From the NCBI GenBank assembly GCA_030608245.1, contig JAUWEO010000019.1:1-14023 (forward strand): DNA of 14,023 nucleotides, given 5' to 3'. The translations under genes were made by a program, and so were the position numbers. The notes below the pieces were generated by a model that was given only the letters and a program-made list of their open reading frames with translations, made no database searches and was not told the origin of the DNA. Positions 7,309-14,023 of this stretch are shown here, in pieces. Position 1 is the stretch's first letter, and every line of letters starts with the position of its first letter. The DNA comes from Candidatus Latescibacterota bacterium (GTDB lineage Bacteria > Latescibacterota > MVCY01).

Positions 7309-8859
7309 CTATTTTCCCTTCATCACTATCACCGGCAGGATCATCTCCTCTAAGGAAATGCCTCCGTGCTGCAAGCTCTGCCGATACCGGCGTTCATATT
7401 CGTGAAACCCAGTGGGATAGACAAGAAAATAGTCCTCCTTTGCCAGGATAAAATTCGTAGCAGGGCCAAACCGTGGGAGTTTGAACTTCTCCGGGTCTTT
7501 GATCAAAATAGCCCCCTTGGTGTCGCAGTTCAGGTTGTTTCCATATTTATATCTCAGGCTCACAGATGTATGTCGGTCGCCGTAAACTACATTCGCCTTT
7601 CGGCTGAGGATACTCCCGTGGTCTGAAGTAAGCACGACCACAGTATCAGTCTCGGCGATATTCCTCAGCATCTCCAACAGAGCAGAGTGAGCAAACCAAG
7701 ATTTGGTGAGAGACCGAAAGGCAGCTTCATCAGGGGTAATCTGGAGAAGGATTTCTGACTTAGATCTCCCGTGAACCAACAGGTCAACGAAATTGAAAAC
7801 CATGGAAACAAGGGGAACTGAACCGAACGAGGAAAACCTCTTGGCCAAATCCGCTGCCCCCGTTGTGTCGAACACCTTAATATATCGGCTTGTTCGGAGA
7901 TGACATCCCAAATTTTCCAGTTGGGTATCTAACAGTCGGTGCTCATAGCGGTTTAGACTCTGCTCATCGTCTTTATCCATGCCCCAGATATCGGGATACC
8001 TTCGGGCAAGTTCCTGAGGGAAAATTCCGCTGAAGATCGCATTACGAGAGTAAGGGGTAGCGGTAGGCAAGATCGAATAGTAGTAATCCCGGTGGATAGT
8101 GAAGAATTCGGACAGCAGAGGTTCTAAAGAAAACCAATGGTCTAACCGCATACAATCAATCACGATGAAAAACACCCTCCGGTTATTCTTCAGAGCCGGA
8201 ACCAGAAATCGGGGAGCGATATCTACTGACAGAGGAGGGGCTTGCTTTCCATCTACCCATAGGGGATAGTTCTGCTCAACATATTTGGCAAACTGAACAT
8301 TGCATTCTCTTCTCAGATCCGTGTGTAGCTGTCTGAGTCCCGGGTCCCGAAGATCTTCTATCTCGATATCCCACTGACAAATCGTTACATAAATATCTAT
8401 CCAGTCCCTCCAGTGCGTTGCTTTAGATAGGATGAAACGAACTCTTACGGCTGCAGAGGCATACTCCTGTGCTATCCTTTCCTCCCGAATCTGTTTGGCT
8501 TCCAATATGCGCTTGCAGACCGAGAGGACTTGACTGGGGTTAACCGGTTTGGTCAAAAAATCGGTGGCCTTCTTTACAATGGCCTGTTCCATCAATTCCT
8601 CTTCCTCTTTCTTAGTGACCATTACCACAGGCAGGCCAGCATCAAGTTCTTTGATCCGCGAAAGTACCGTCAGGCCATCAGAGCCGGGCATCATCTCATC
8701 TAACAGGACTACATCGAAGGGCTGTTGTTCGATCAGACAGACGGCATCCTCCCCGTTGGTGACCGGAGTGACTGAGTATCCTCTCTCCTCCAGGAATATT
8801 ATATGCGGGCGTAGAAGCTCTATCTCATCATCAATCCAGAGAACCTTGTGTTCTGCCAT
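7309..8859 (-). CDS. porX: PorX: T9SS response regulator with PglZ phosphodiesterase-type domain
   Basis: 516 residues, nearly the length of P. gingivalis PorX. Residues 1-120 are a receiver domain with acidic pocket D10/D11, phosphoacceptor D54 (VVLLDEMMPG), T82 and K104 (LTKP). Residues 225-516 are a PglZ domain of the alkaline phosphatase superfamily: D235 (FIVIDCMRLDHW), the loop LPTATPYSR with T268, NFVDLLVHGRS (356-366), D413/H414 (TSDHGS) and H430 (YGDRH), which match metal-site positions. Between them (120-225) is a helical linker. There is no DNA-binding domain. Family knowledge: PorX is phosphorylated by PorY, acts with the ECF sigma factor SigP to switch on T9SS genes in P. gingivalis, and its PglZ domain cleaves oligonucleotides. 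The gene lies 26 bp after porY with an AGAGGA ribosome binding site, so the pair is one operon. Confidence 0.93.
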   Translation of the reverse strand: MAEHKVLWIDDEIELLRPHIIFLEERGYSVTPVTNGEDAVCLIEQQPFDVVLLDEMMPGSDGLTVLSRIKELDAGLPVVMVTKKEEEELMEQAIVKKATDFLTKPVNPSQVLSVCKRILEAKQIREERIAQEYASAAVRVRFILSKATHWRDWIDIYVTICQWDIEIEDLRDPGLRQLHTDLRRECNVQFAKYVEQNYPLWVDGKQAPPLSVDIAPRFLVPALKNNRRVFFIVIDCMRLDHWFSLEPLLSEFFTIHRDYYYSILPTATPYSRNAIFSGIFPQELARRYPDIWGMDKDDEQSLNRYEHRLLDTQLENLGCHLRTSRYIKVFDTTGAADLAKRFSSFGSVPLVSMVFNFVDLLVHGRSKSEILLQITPDEAAFRSLTKSWFAHSALLEMLRNIAETDTVVVLTSDHGSILSRKANVVYGDRHTSVSLRYKYGNNLNCDTKGAILIKDPEKFKLPRFGPATNFILAKEDYFLVYPTGFHEYERRYRQSLQHGGISLEEMILPVIVMKGK

Positions 8860-8885
8860 TGAGAATCCTCTCCCCTATTTAGAGA

Positions 8886-10088
8886 TTACCTGGGCAAGAT
8901 AACCCGGATAGTGGTTCCCTTACCGGGTGCACTCTTTGCTACAAAGACTTTCCCCCGGTGGTATTCTGCTATCACTCGTTTTGCGAAGCTAAGACCCAAT
9001 CCCCAGCCGGTATTCTTGGTGGTGTAGCCAGGCATAAATATCTTCCGCTGCTGTTTGGAACTCAAGCCGCGCCCGTTGTCCGAAAAATCGATCACTACCG
9101 CTTTGCCATTAGAAGCAGACCTGACACTTACATCTATTCTCCCGCCCTGCTTGTCAATCGCATCCAAGGAATTTCGGAGAAGATTCTCACATGCCCAGGT
9201 CAAAAGCTCTTTGTTCACGGGAGTATCCGGAATCTCTTCGTAAGTGCTTGTGATCTTGACCTCAGCCCCGAGCTGAGGCAATCTCCTCTGGAAATAGGCG
9301 ACAGTTTCGGTAATTATGGATACCACATTCTCGTCTTTGAGTTTGGGAGTCAGACCTATCTGGTTGAACCTGGAGGCGATTTTGTCCAGCCGGGATACAT
9401 CGTTTTCCATCTCGTCTACGACGGAGGAACCCTTATCCTTTGTCCTCGCTTTCAGTAGCTCCAACCAACCGAACAGAGAAGATATGGGAGTACCCAGTTG
9501 GTGGGCAGCCTCCTTTGCCATTCCTATCCAGATATACCGCTGTTCGCTGTTCTTGATGTGTCTGAATCCCAAGAATCCAATAAAGACGAAGAGCAAGATG
9601 ACCCCTATTTCCACAAAAGGCAACCAGGTGAGACGATGAAAGGCGGTGGACTCGCCGTAGTGAAGGTAGCCGAAAATACCACCCAGCTTCTCAGAAACTA
9701 ACGGGACAGGACTGTTCTGACGATCCATCTCAGCCACCATATGTTCAAGAACCGCTTGGGTAGCCTCTGAGGTGTCAGCGGAAGAGATGCCCACGCCTTT
9801 CCATACATGGGGTTTGCCCTCGGTATCGGTGATGATAACCGGGAAATTCGTCTTCTTGATTACATCTTCTACGATTATATCCAGCTCAATGCCTGTGGCA
9901 GTCACTGAGGTAGCAGCTTCTGCATAGAGGTTGGCGAAAATATCCGTGGCCCTTTTTTCCTCTTCCCGGAGTTTGCGCACCACTCCCTGGGTATAGATAA
10001 GAAAGGCAAACACAAACACCACCGCGGCGACAAACAGAAACCCTTTCAAAATAGGAAAAGTTTCGTAATATCTTTTGCCCTTTAACAT
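8886..10088 (-). CDS. porY: PorY-like membrane sensor histidine kinase
   Basis: 400 residues. Membrane segment 1 is at about 14-33 and segment 2 at about 157-175, enclosing ~120 residues with a VIITDTEGKPHVWKG stretch that may be a small sensory fold. The kinase core follows: H-box GMAKEAAHQLGTPISSL with H196, N-box ENLLRNSLDAI (301-311), G1 DFSDNGRG (334-341), F-box GYTTK (354-358) and G2 GWGLGLS (361-367). There is no HAMP domain. The H-box wording (KExAHQLGTPxSSL) is characteristic of PorY-type kinases, and the cognate porX follows directly. In P. gingivalis the two genes are unlinked; here they are adjacent, which makes the pairing firmer. The start ATG is set 8 nt after GAGAGGA. The signal sensed is unknown. 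Confidence 0.88.
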   Translation of the reverse strand: MLKGKRYYETFPILKGFLFVAAVVFVFAFLIYTQGVVRKLREEEKRATDIFANLYAEAATSVTATGIELDIIVEDVIKKTNFPVIITDTEGKPHVWKGVGISSADTSEATQAVLEHMVAEMDRQNSPVPLVSEKLGGIFGYLHYGESTAFHRLTWLPFVEIGVILLFVFIGFLGFRHIKNSEQRYIWIGMAKEAAHQLGTPISSLFGWLELLKARTKDKGSSVVDEMENDVSRLDKIASRFNQIGLTPKLKDENVVSIITETVAYFQRRLPQLGAEVKITSTYEEIPDTPVNKELLTWACENLLRNSLDAIDKQGGRIDVSVRSASNGKAVVIDFSDNGRGLSSKQQRKIFMPGYTTKNTGWGLGLSFAKRVIAEYHRGKVFVAKSAPGKGTTIRVILPR

Positions 10089-10150
10089 CTATTCCATCCT
10101 CTCTGTTCGATTCATGATCCGTCCGTAAAAAGTCTCCACCATTGATTTTC

Positions 10151-10239
10151 AACGCAAAGACGCAAAGACGCAAAGGAACAAGATAGTTTTAAATAATCAC
10201 TTAATTATGTCTCTTATTTTTTCTCTGCGTCTCTGCGTT
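10151..10239. repeat. REP-like imperfect inverted repeat downstream of serS
   Basis: The left arm begins AACGCAAAGACGCAAAGA (10151-10168) and extends as a third GCAAAG unit to 10176. The right arm, 10222-10239, reads AACGCAGAGACGCAGAGA on the minus strand, two differences in 18. The AT-rich loop is about 53 bp. The arms are made of a 9-base unit (ACGCAAAG-like). The right arm encodes the last residues of the serS reading frame, and the left arm lies 62 bp before porY. It could fold in RNA and end or attenuate transcription between the two genes. Confidence 0.75.
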
Positions 10240-11501
10240 AGATTTTGGACTTTTCACGGAAGCATCATTCATATATCGCTGCAGAATTTTCGGAATAAGT
10301 ATCTCACCCGTTGCGGTCTGGCAATTCTCTATTATGGCGGCCATAAGGCGAGGGAGAGCAGGCCCGGAGGCACCGAGGGTGTGGACAAATTCCGGATTCT
10401 TTTCCCGATGCCGAAACCTGATATTGCCCCGGCGTGCCTGAAAGTCGGTATAATTTCGACAGGAACAGACCCGCAGGTAGCTGCCTGAGGCGGCCATCCA
10501 CACCTCAACACCGTATGCCTTGGCAGAGGCAAAACTCAACTGTCCCACACAGTCCAGCACCACTCGGTAGGGAAGCTCCAAAAGTTGAAGTGACTCTTCC
10601 ACATCGGCCACGACTTGGTCTAACTGGGCTGAAGAGCTCTCAGGGGCAACGAACTCAATCAGTTCGACCTTGCGGAACTGATGGAATCTCACCTCCTGGC
10701 GGTTTTCTCTGCCCCAGGAACCTTCCGGACGGCGGAAACAAGCGGTACAAGCCACATAAGAAAGAGGCAGAGATTGAGCATCGAGAATCTGATCCCGGTG
10801 CAGATTGGTCAGGGGCACCTCGGCAGACGGGATCAAGAACAGCCTATCGTCTTTACAGCAGTATACCCCTTGTTGCCAGCAGGGGAAATGCCCGGTACAG
10901 GTCAGACTCTCTTGATCGGCCAACAAAGGGGGAGAGAGCTCCACATAGTCATGCTGGCTGGTATAGAGGTCCAGCATGAAATCTGCCAATACCCTTTCCA
11001 GTCTGCTTCCAGCCCCTCTAAACAGGACAAATCCCCTGCCGGCCACCTTGACTCCACCCCTGAAGTCCCAGATGCCCAATCGCTCTGCTAATTTCCAGTA
11101 AGGCAAAGGGGTGAAGTCGAACGGGGGTTTAGTACCCCACTCCCTTACCTGGAGATTGTCCTTTTCATCCCTGCCCTGAGGCACAGAGGGGTCGGGGATG
11201 TTGGGAAAACGAAGCAACAGCTCAGTAAGTTGGGTCTGGAGTTCCCTGAGCTTTTCTTTGGCTTTTTTATCTCTCTGGCGGCTTGTTTCAGCGAGGGAGA
11301 TGTTCGTCTTCCCCCTCCTGAAAGGGAGCCCTGCTGGGAAAGGAGTCTCTGCTGATGTCTGAGTTCATCTACAGTCGAGCGAGATTCTCTTTCTCGGCTG
11401 TCCAGCTTGAGGAACTGCTCTATTTCAACTGGCTGACCTTTCTCCTGTGCTGTCTTTTCAACCAGTTGGGGATTTTCTCTGATAAATCTCCGGCTTAGCA
11501 A
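10201..11501 (-). pseudogene. serS: Seryl-tRNA synthetase gene broken by frameshift(s), with altered active-site motifs
   Basis: The N-terminal coiled-coil part starts at a TTG (11501-11499) 7 nt after GGGGTGA, giving MLSRRFIRENPQLV, aligned residue for residue with the usual SerRS start. This frame runs through STVDELRHQQRLLSQQ. The rest (KEKLRELQTQLTELLLRFPNIP, then the whole class II core to 10201) lies in another frame, open only from 11364. A third frame encodes GED and flanking residues at 11326-11294, where family members have a GED motif, so either one base is missing or two are extra. Core landmarks remain: SAEVPLTNLHRD, VRFHQFRKVE, DFQARR, AIIENCQ. But motif 2 FRxE reads FRRP, and the metal-binding Glu of YREISSC appears as YLRVCSC. 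The C-terminus is repeat-derived (NAETQRKNKRHN). Most likely a decaying copy; an assembly error in a divergent real gene is the alternative. Confidence 0.8.
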
Positions 11502-11629
11502 ATCGAGTTCACCCCTTTGGCTGACTTTTTGCCCCCAGCTTAGGAAAAAACCGAAACAAGTGTCATACCGATCAATGGTGCTATTTCGCAACAACCCTTA
11601 GGGAACTAAAGAATCTTGGGCACACATTC

Positions 11630-11686
11630 GTAGGGGCAGGCCCCTGTGCCTGTCCGAATTGGGGCGCACACGCAGGTGCGCCCTAC
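11630..11686. repeat. Two-hairpin palindromic intergenic repeat (MITE/REP-like)
   Basis: A 57-bp unit bounded by GTAGGG (11630-11635) and its inverted copy CCCTAC (11681-11686). Inside are two hairpins: GGGCAGGC/GCCTGTCC (11634-11641 and 11648-11655, loop CCCTGT, one G-T pair) and GGGCGCAC/GTGCGCCC (11662-11669 and 11676-11683, perfect, loop ACGCAG). The design, terminal inversion around two six-base-loop hairpins, is that of a dispersed repeat seen in many uncultured bacteria, as far as I recall. It carries no gene. Confidence 0.75.
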
Positions 11687-11856
11687 CGGGAACTCGCATG
11701 AATACTGATTCAGCAGGATTATTGTTTACCAGCAAACGCTACTCATGGGCTGCCAACGAAATACCAATTGTATCAAAGTATCAGAATCAATTCAAACACA
11801 ATATTCAGCGCCCGTTCGGTGTTTTCCAGTGTTCAATTAGTCAGGACGGAGATTTC

Positions 11857-11912
11857 CGCAGATAACCGCAGAAAATAATGTTTATAATCTTGACAATCTG
11901 CGTTTATCTGCG
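11857..11912. repeat. Inverted repeat with CGCAGATAA arms
   Basis: CGCAGATAACCGCAGA (11857-11872) is matched by the inverse of TCTGCGTTTATCTGCG (11897-11912) with one mismatch in 16; the loop is 24 bp and AT-rich. It lies 28 bp after the HIT stop codon, so it can form a stem in the 3' end of that transcript. Arm composition resembles the repeat at 10151-10239 (CGCA units) but the sequence family is different. Confidence 0.75.
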
Positions 11913-11939
11913 TCCAATAAATCGAAATTCCTATGCTAT

Positions 11940-12440
11940 TCAATTATGCGGATTTCTGTAAAAAAACTCCGGCTTCAGTTTTCGGTAGGTCTTCTCCAGG
12001 CTCTCAGAAATCACTTTGGTGTCGTCGAGGACGGGCATAAAATTGGTGTCGCCGTTCCAGCGGGGAACGATGTGCAGGTGAAGGTGGGCATCGATCCCAG
12101 CTCCAGCGGCACGTCCCAGGTTCATTCCCAGATTGAAACCATCGGGATTGATACTGATCTGAAGCACCCTGAGTGCCTCTTGGACCAGCTCCCAGAATTC
12201 AAGCCTCTCCTTCTCGGAAATCTCCCCCAGTTGGGCAGTGTGCCGATAAGGAGCGATCAGCAGGTGTCCGTTGTTGTAGGGAAAGAGGTTGAGCATGACA
12301 AAGCAACTCTCCCCTCGCCACAGAATCAGGTTCTTCTCGTCCTGGTCTTGCCGGGGTTTCTGACAGAAGATACATTCGTCGTCATCCTGGTCCAGTCCAG
12401 AGATATATTCCATTCTCCAGGGCGCCCAAAGTTGCTTCAT
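11940..12440 (-). CDS. HIT-family protein (AP4A phosphorylase/hydrolase-like)
   Basis: 166 residues from the ATG at 12440. The active-site triad HLHLHIV (H119, H121, H123) is followed by PRWNGDTNFMPV, the wording of the branch that includes mycobacterial AP4A phosphorylase Rv2613c. The N-terminal MKQLWAPWRMEYI is also typical of that branch. A zinc knuckle is suggested by CIFC (23-26) and the His at 67. Family knowledge: these cytoplasmic enzymes split dinucleoside polyphosphates or nucleotide conjugates. A TTG five codons upstream is in frame, but the AAAGGGGG ribosome binding site lies between the two, so the ATG is the better start. It lies 59 bp after the subtilase stop and may share its transcript. 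Confidence 0.94.
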   Translation of the reverse strand: MKQLWAPWRMEYISGLDQDDDECIFCQKPRQDQDEKNLILWRGESCFVMLNLFPYNNGHLLIAPYRHTAQLGEISEKERLEFWELVQEALRVLQISINPDGFNLGMNLGRAAGAGIDAHLHLHIVPRWNGDTNFMPVLDDTKVISESLEKTYRKLKPEFFYRNPHN

Positions 12441-12458
12441 CTTTCCCCCTTTCAAGAG

Positions 12459-12487
12459 TCATTAAATCATTGGTCATCAGTCATTGG
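12459..12487. repeat. Short imperfect tandem heptamer array
   Basis: Four imperfect copies of TCATTGG (TCATTAA plus one base, TCATTGG, TCATCAG, TCATTGG) fill half of the 59-bp gap between the subtilase stop and the HIT gene. It looks like replication slippage; no function is apparent. Confidence 0.6.
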
Positions 12488-12499
12488 ATCAAGCCTGAC

Positions 12500-14023
12500 T
12501 TATTTGACCACAGCTATTTTGCCTGCTGCCTCAAACTGGCCGGCTCGGACCTGGCAGAAATAAATCCCGCTGGCCACAGGTTTGCCTTGTTGATTCTTTC
12601 CATCCCAGAAGATAAACTTCTTGTCGCCATCGGACATAAAACCGGTGAGTGAGCGGACCAACAGACCGGTAGCGGTGAAAATCTGCAGGGCAGCCTCTGT
12701 TTCTGCCGGCAACAGGACATAGATTTTGGTACCGGTGGCCCGGCAGGGGTTCGGGTAACTGTAGAGTTTGCTGATCAACGTCGGGGGTGTAATCACATCC
12801 GGGGCGAACTCGGCTGCAGCAGCAGCGTTCACCAGGCCCCAGCCGTAGAGGTTGTCTGGACCAGGAGAACCTAAGTCAGTAGCCGTCTGTCGAAGGGCTT
12901 CTGCCACGTCCTTTGGGGTCCAGTCGGGGTGAGTCTGCAGAAGCAGGGCACACACCCCGGCAACCAACGGAGCAGAAAACGAGGTGCCCTGCACCTCTTG
13001 GTAACCATCAAAATCGCTGGGGTTGACGGAAATAATGCCGATACCTCCGGCTACCACATCCGGTTTAATTCGACCATCGTAAGTGGGACCTCGAGAACTA
13101 AAATATGCCAATAATCCCGAAGAGTCCACTGCTCCCACTGCTATCACCCCTCTGCCGTCAGCCGGTGTGTTCAGTAATCCGTCAGGTCTATTATTCCCTG
13201 CTGAGTTGACAACCACGATTCCTTTCCGGACAGCTATATCAGCAGCAATCGTAGTCTTACCATGATTTCCATCCAAGTCTTCCCAGGTATAGTCTTCCCC
13301 TGTGCCAGGGTCCCAATCTAAATAGCCCAGGGAGCTGTTCACCACATCCGCTCCTTGACTCTCAGCCCATTCCAGTCCAGCAATCCAGTTATCCTCTTCC
13401 ACCGGGGTCTCACTGCCTATATCCTCTGTTTTGGCCAGAAGGAAGTCGGCTGCAAAGGCCGGCCCCACTAAATGGCCGGGACTAAGACCTCCAATAACTG
13501 AAAGCGTTTTGGTGCCGTGGTGATCTCCCGAGACATTTCCATCCCCGTCTAAAAAATCCCGGGCACCCTCAATCTTCATCTGGGAAAAAGCCCGGTGTCC
13601 AAGGTTGTCAAATCCGGAATCAAGCAGACATATCCTCACTCCCTGGCCATCATAGCCCTGTTGGTGAAGTTGGGGCACACCGATCTGATCCAGTTGCCGG
13701 AAGGAGGGGCCATAATTGATAAACTGGTTGGACGATGACTTTGGAAGGACAGGCAACTCCCGGCTGGATGATGGAGGCTGAATTCCACAGCTTCTCCGCA
13801 CCTCCTCTACACAACGTACAAAGGGGAATTCTGCCAACCGCTGTATTTGAGTCTCCTCAGCCCAAAGGCTTACCCCGTTGAGCCAGCGAGAACGGTGTCT
13901 TATCTTGACTCCCAGACGCTGCACTTCATCGATGTACTGCTGACACAGCGGTAAGTCGTGAAAGTCTACGATCTGGCCAAACGGCAGGCACTTAGCCCTT
14001 CGACTTCGCACCCGAAGAGAAAG
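12500..14023 (-). CDS. Subtilisin-like (S8) serine protease with T9SS-type sorting domain (5' end outside window)
   Basis: The frame is open at base 14023, so the start and signal peptide are missing; a GTG at 14011 is an internal codon, because LSLRVRSRR before and after it matches the prodomain of related proteases. Numbering visible codons from 14023, the triad is D135 (LLDSGFD), H169 (GDHHGT) and S348 (GTSFSAP), with oxyanion N277 (NSAGNN). Residues 1-80 are the tail of an inhibitor-type prodomain (VSRWLN-like SRWLNGVSL, LAEFPFV). After the catalytic domain, YPNPC (423-427) starts a complete FlgD-like sorting domain (FIFWDGKN, VASGIYFCQV, terminal VVK). Family knowledge: S8 proteases with this tail are exported by the T9SS and autoprocessed. 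Inference: an extracellular general protease. It is separated from the other three cargo genes by about 7 kb. Confidence 0.96.
   Translation of the reverse strand, partial: LSLRVRSRRAKCLPFGQIVDFHDLPLCQQYIDEVQRLGVKIRHRSRWLNGVSLWAEETQIQRLAEFPFVRCVEEVRRSCGIQPPSSSRELPVLPKSSSNQFINYGPSFRQLDQIGVPQLHQQGYDGQGVRICLLDSGFDNLGHRAFSQMKIEGARDFLDGDGNVSGDHHGTKTLSVIGGLSPGHLVGPAFAADFLLAKTEDIGSETPVEEDNWIAGLEWAESQGADVVNSSLGYLDWDPGTGEDYTWEDLDGNHGKTTIAADIAVRKGIVVVNSAGNNRPDGLLNTPADGRGVIAVGAVDSSGLLAYFSSRGPTYDGRIKPDVVAGGIGIISVNPSDFDGYQEVQGTSFSAPLVAGVCALLLQTHPDWTPKDVAEALRQTATDLGSPGPDNLYGWGLVNAAAAAEFAPDVITPPTLISKLYSYPNPCRATGTKIYVLLPAETEAALQIFTATGLLVRSLTGFMSDGDKKFIFWDGKNQQGKPVASGIYFCQVRAGQFEAAGKIAVVK

Larger units (their letters stand above)
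11502..11939. other. 438-bp gene-free gap between the HIT gene and serS
   Basis: No convincing gene lies here. It holds two palindromic intergenic repeats (11630-11686 and 11857-11912). About 170 bp of unexplained sequence lies between them, 11687-11856, with only a 55-codon plus-strand frame that ends inside the repeat and has no good ribosome binding site. The 128 bp before serS hold its GGGGTGA ribosome binding site at 11515-11509; I could not find a confident promoter. Confidence 0.7.

Noticed and set aside
7309..8200. PglZ domain as a phage-defence (BREX/Pgl) component
   Set aside because: The PglZ domain is fused to a receiver, sits next to a kinase gene, and no brx/pgl methylase, ATPase or protease genes are present. 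PorX explains it fully.
8958..9458. Open plus-strand frame of 166 codons
   Set aside because: Antisense to the PorY kinase core; no family resemblance and no ribosome binding site.
10151..10176. Tandem GCAAAGAC units as a CRISPR or satellite array
   Set aside because: Only three 9-base units with no spacers; they form one arm of an inverted repeat.
10434..10979. Open plus-strand frame of 181 codons opposite serS
   Set aside because: Low-complexity Arg/Pro/Ser-rich translation, no ribosome binding site, and it lies fully antisense to a recognisable SerRS core. Shadow frame.
11698..11865. 55-codon plus-strand frame in the gene-free gap
   Set aside because: No good ribosome binding site, its stop is inside a palindromic repeat, and the translation matches nothing I know.
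12453..12455. TTG as the start of the HIT gene
   Set aside because: The ribosome binding site AAAGGGGG lies downstream of it and properly before the ATG at 12440.
14009..14011. GTG as the real start of the subtilase gene
   Set aside because: The prodomain is incomplete from there, no signal peptide is present, and the frame stays open to the window edge.

Overview
The window is a stretch of bacterial chromosome in which every supportable gene lies on the minus strand, so transcription runs from high to low coordinates. Two features point to a member of the FCB group (Bacteroidetes/Chlorobi/Fibrobacteres and related candidate phyla). Four proteins with signal-peptide or exoprotein architecture carry a C-terminal FlgD-like/type IX secretion (T9SS type A) sorting domain or its beginning (YPNP motif, GxYxxxWD, VASGxYxY, terminal Lys/Arg). 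A PorX-PorY two-component pair, which regulates the T9SS in Porphyromonas gingivalis, sits between them. The sequence alone does not settle the phylum; a candidate phylum is more likely than a classical Bacteroidetes genome, because the porX and porY genes are adjacent and the core genes are divergent.

Layout from right to left (5' to 3' of the transcripts): a 5'-truncated subtilisin-like protease with a sorting domain (14023-12500); a HIT-family nucleotide hydrolase/phosphorylase (12440-11940); a 438-bp gene-free gap holding two families of palindromic intergenic repeats; a frameshifted, catalytically suspect seryl-tRNA synthetase gene (11501-10201) whose 3' end runs into a third palindromic repeat; then a compact gene block porY-porX-tsaE-DUF523-mazG (10088-5623) with gaps of 8-39 bp and one 56-bp gene overlap. 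A 180-bp intergenic region follows with a near-consensus sigma-70-type promoter (TTGACA, 17 bp, TATATT) whose -35 box lies inside a perfect inverted repeat. It drives a probable operon of three secreted hydrolases of different catalytic classes: a clan CD (gingipain/C25-like) cysteine peptidase, a transglutaminase-like protein, and an M28 zinc aminopeptidase-like protein that runs off the left edge.

Reading of the system: PorY (membrane kinase) and PorX (receiver plus PglZ phosphodiesterase domain) are predicted to sense the envelope or secretion state and control T9SS components and cargo. The neighbouring proteases carry the signal that would send them through that secretion machine and fix them at the cell surface. 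tsaE, the DUF523 gene and mazG are housekeeping or nucleotide-hygiene genes transcribed with the regulator. The link between PorXY and the protease operon is inferred from proximity and from the palindrome at the promoter; no DNA-binding regulator or sigma factor gene lies in the window.
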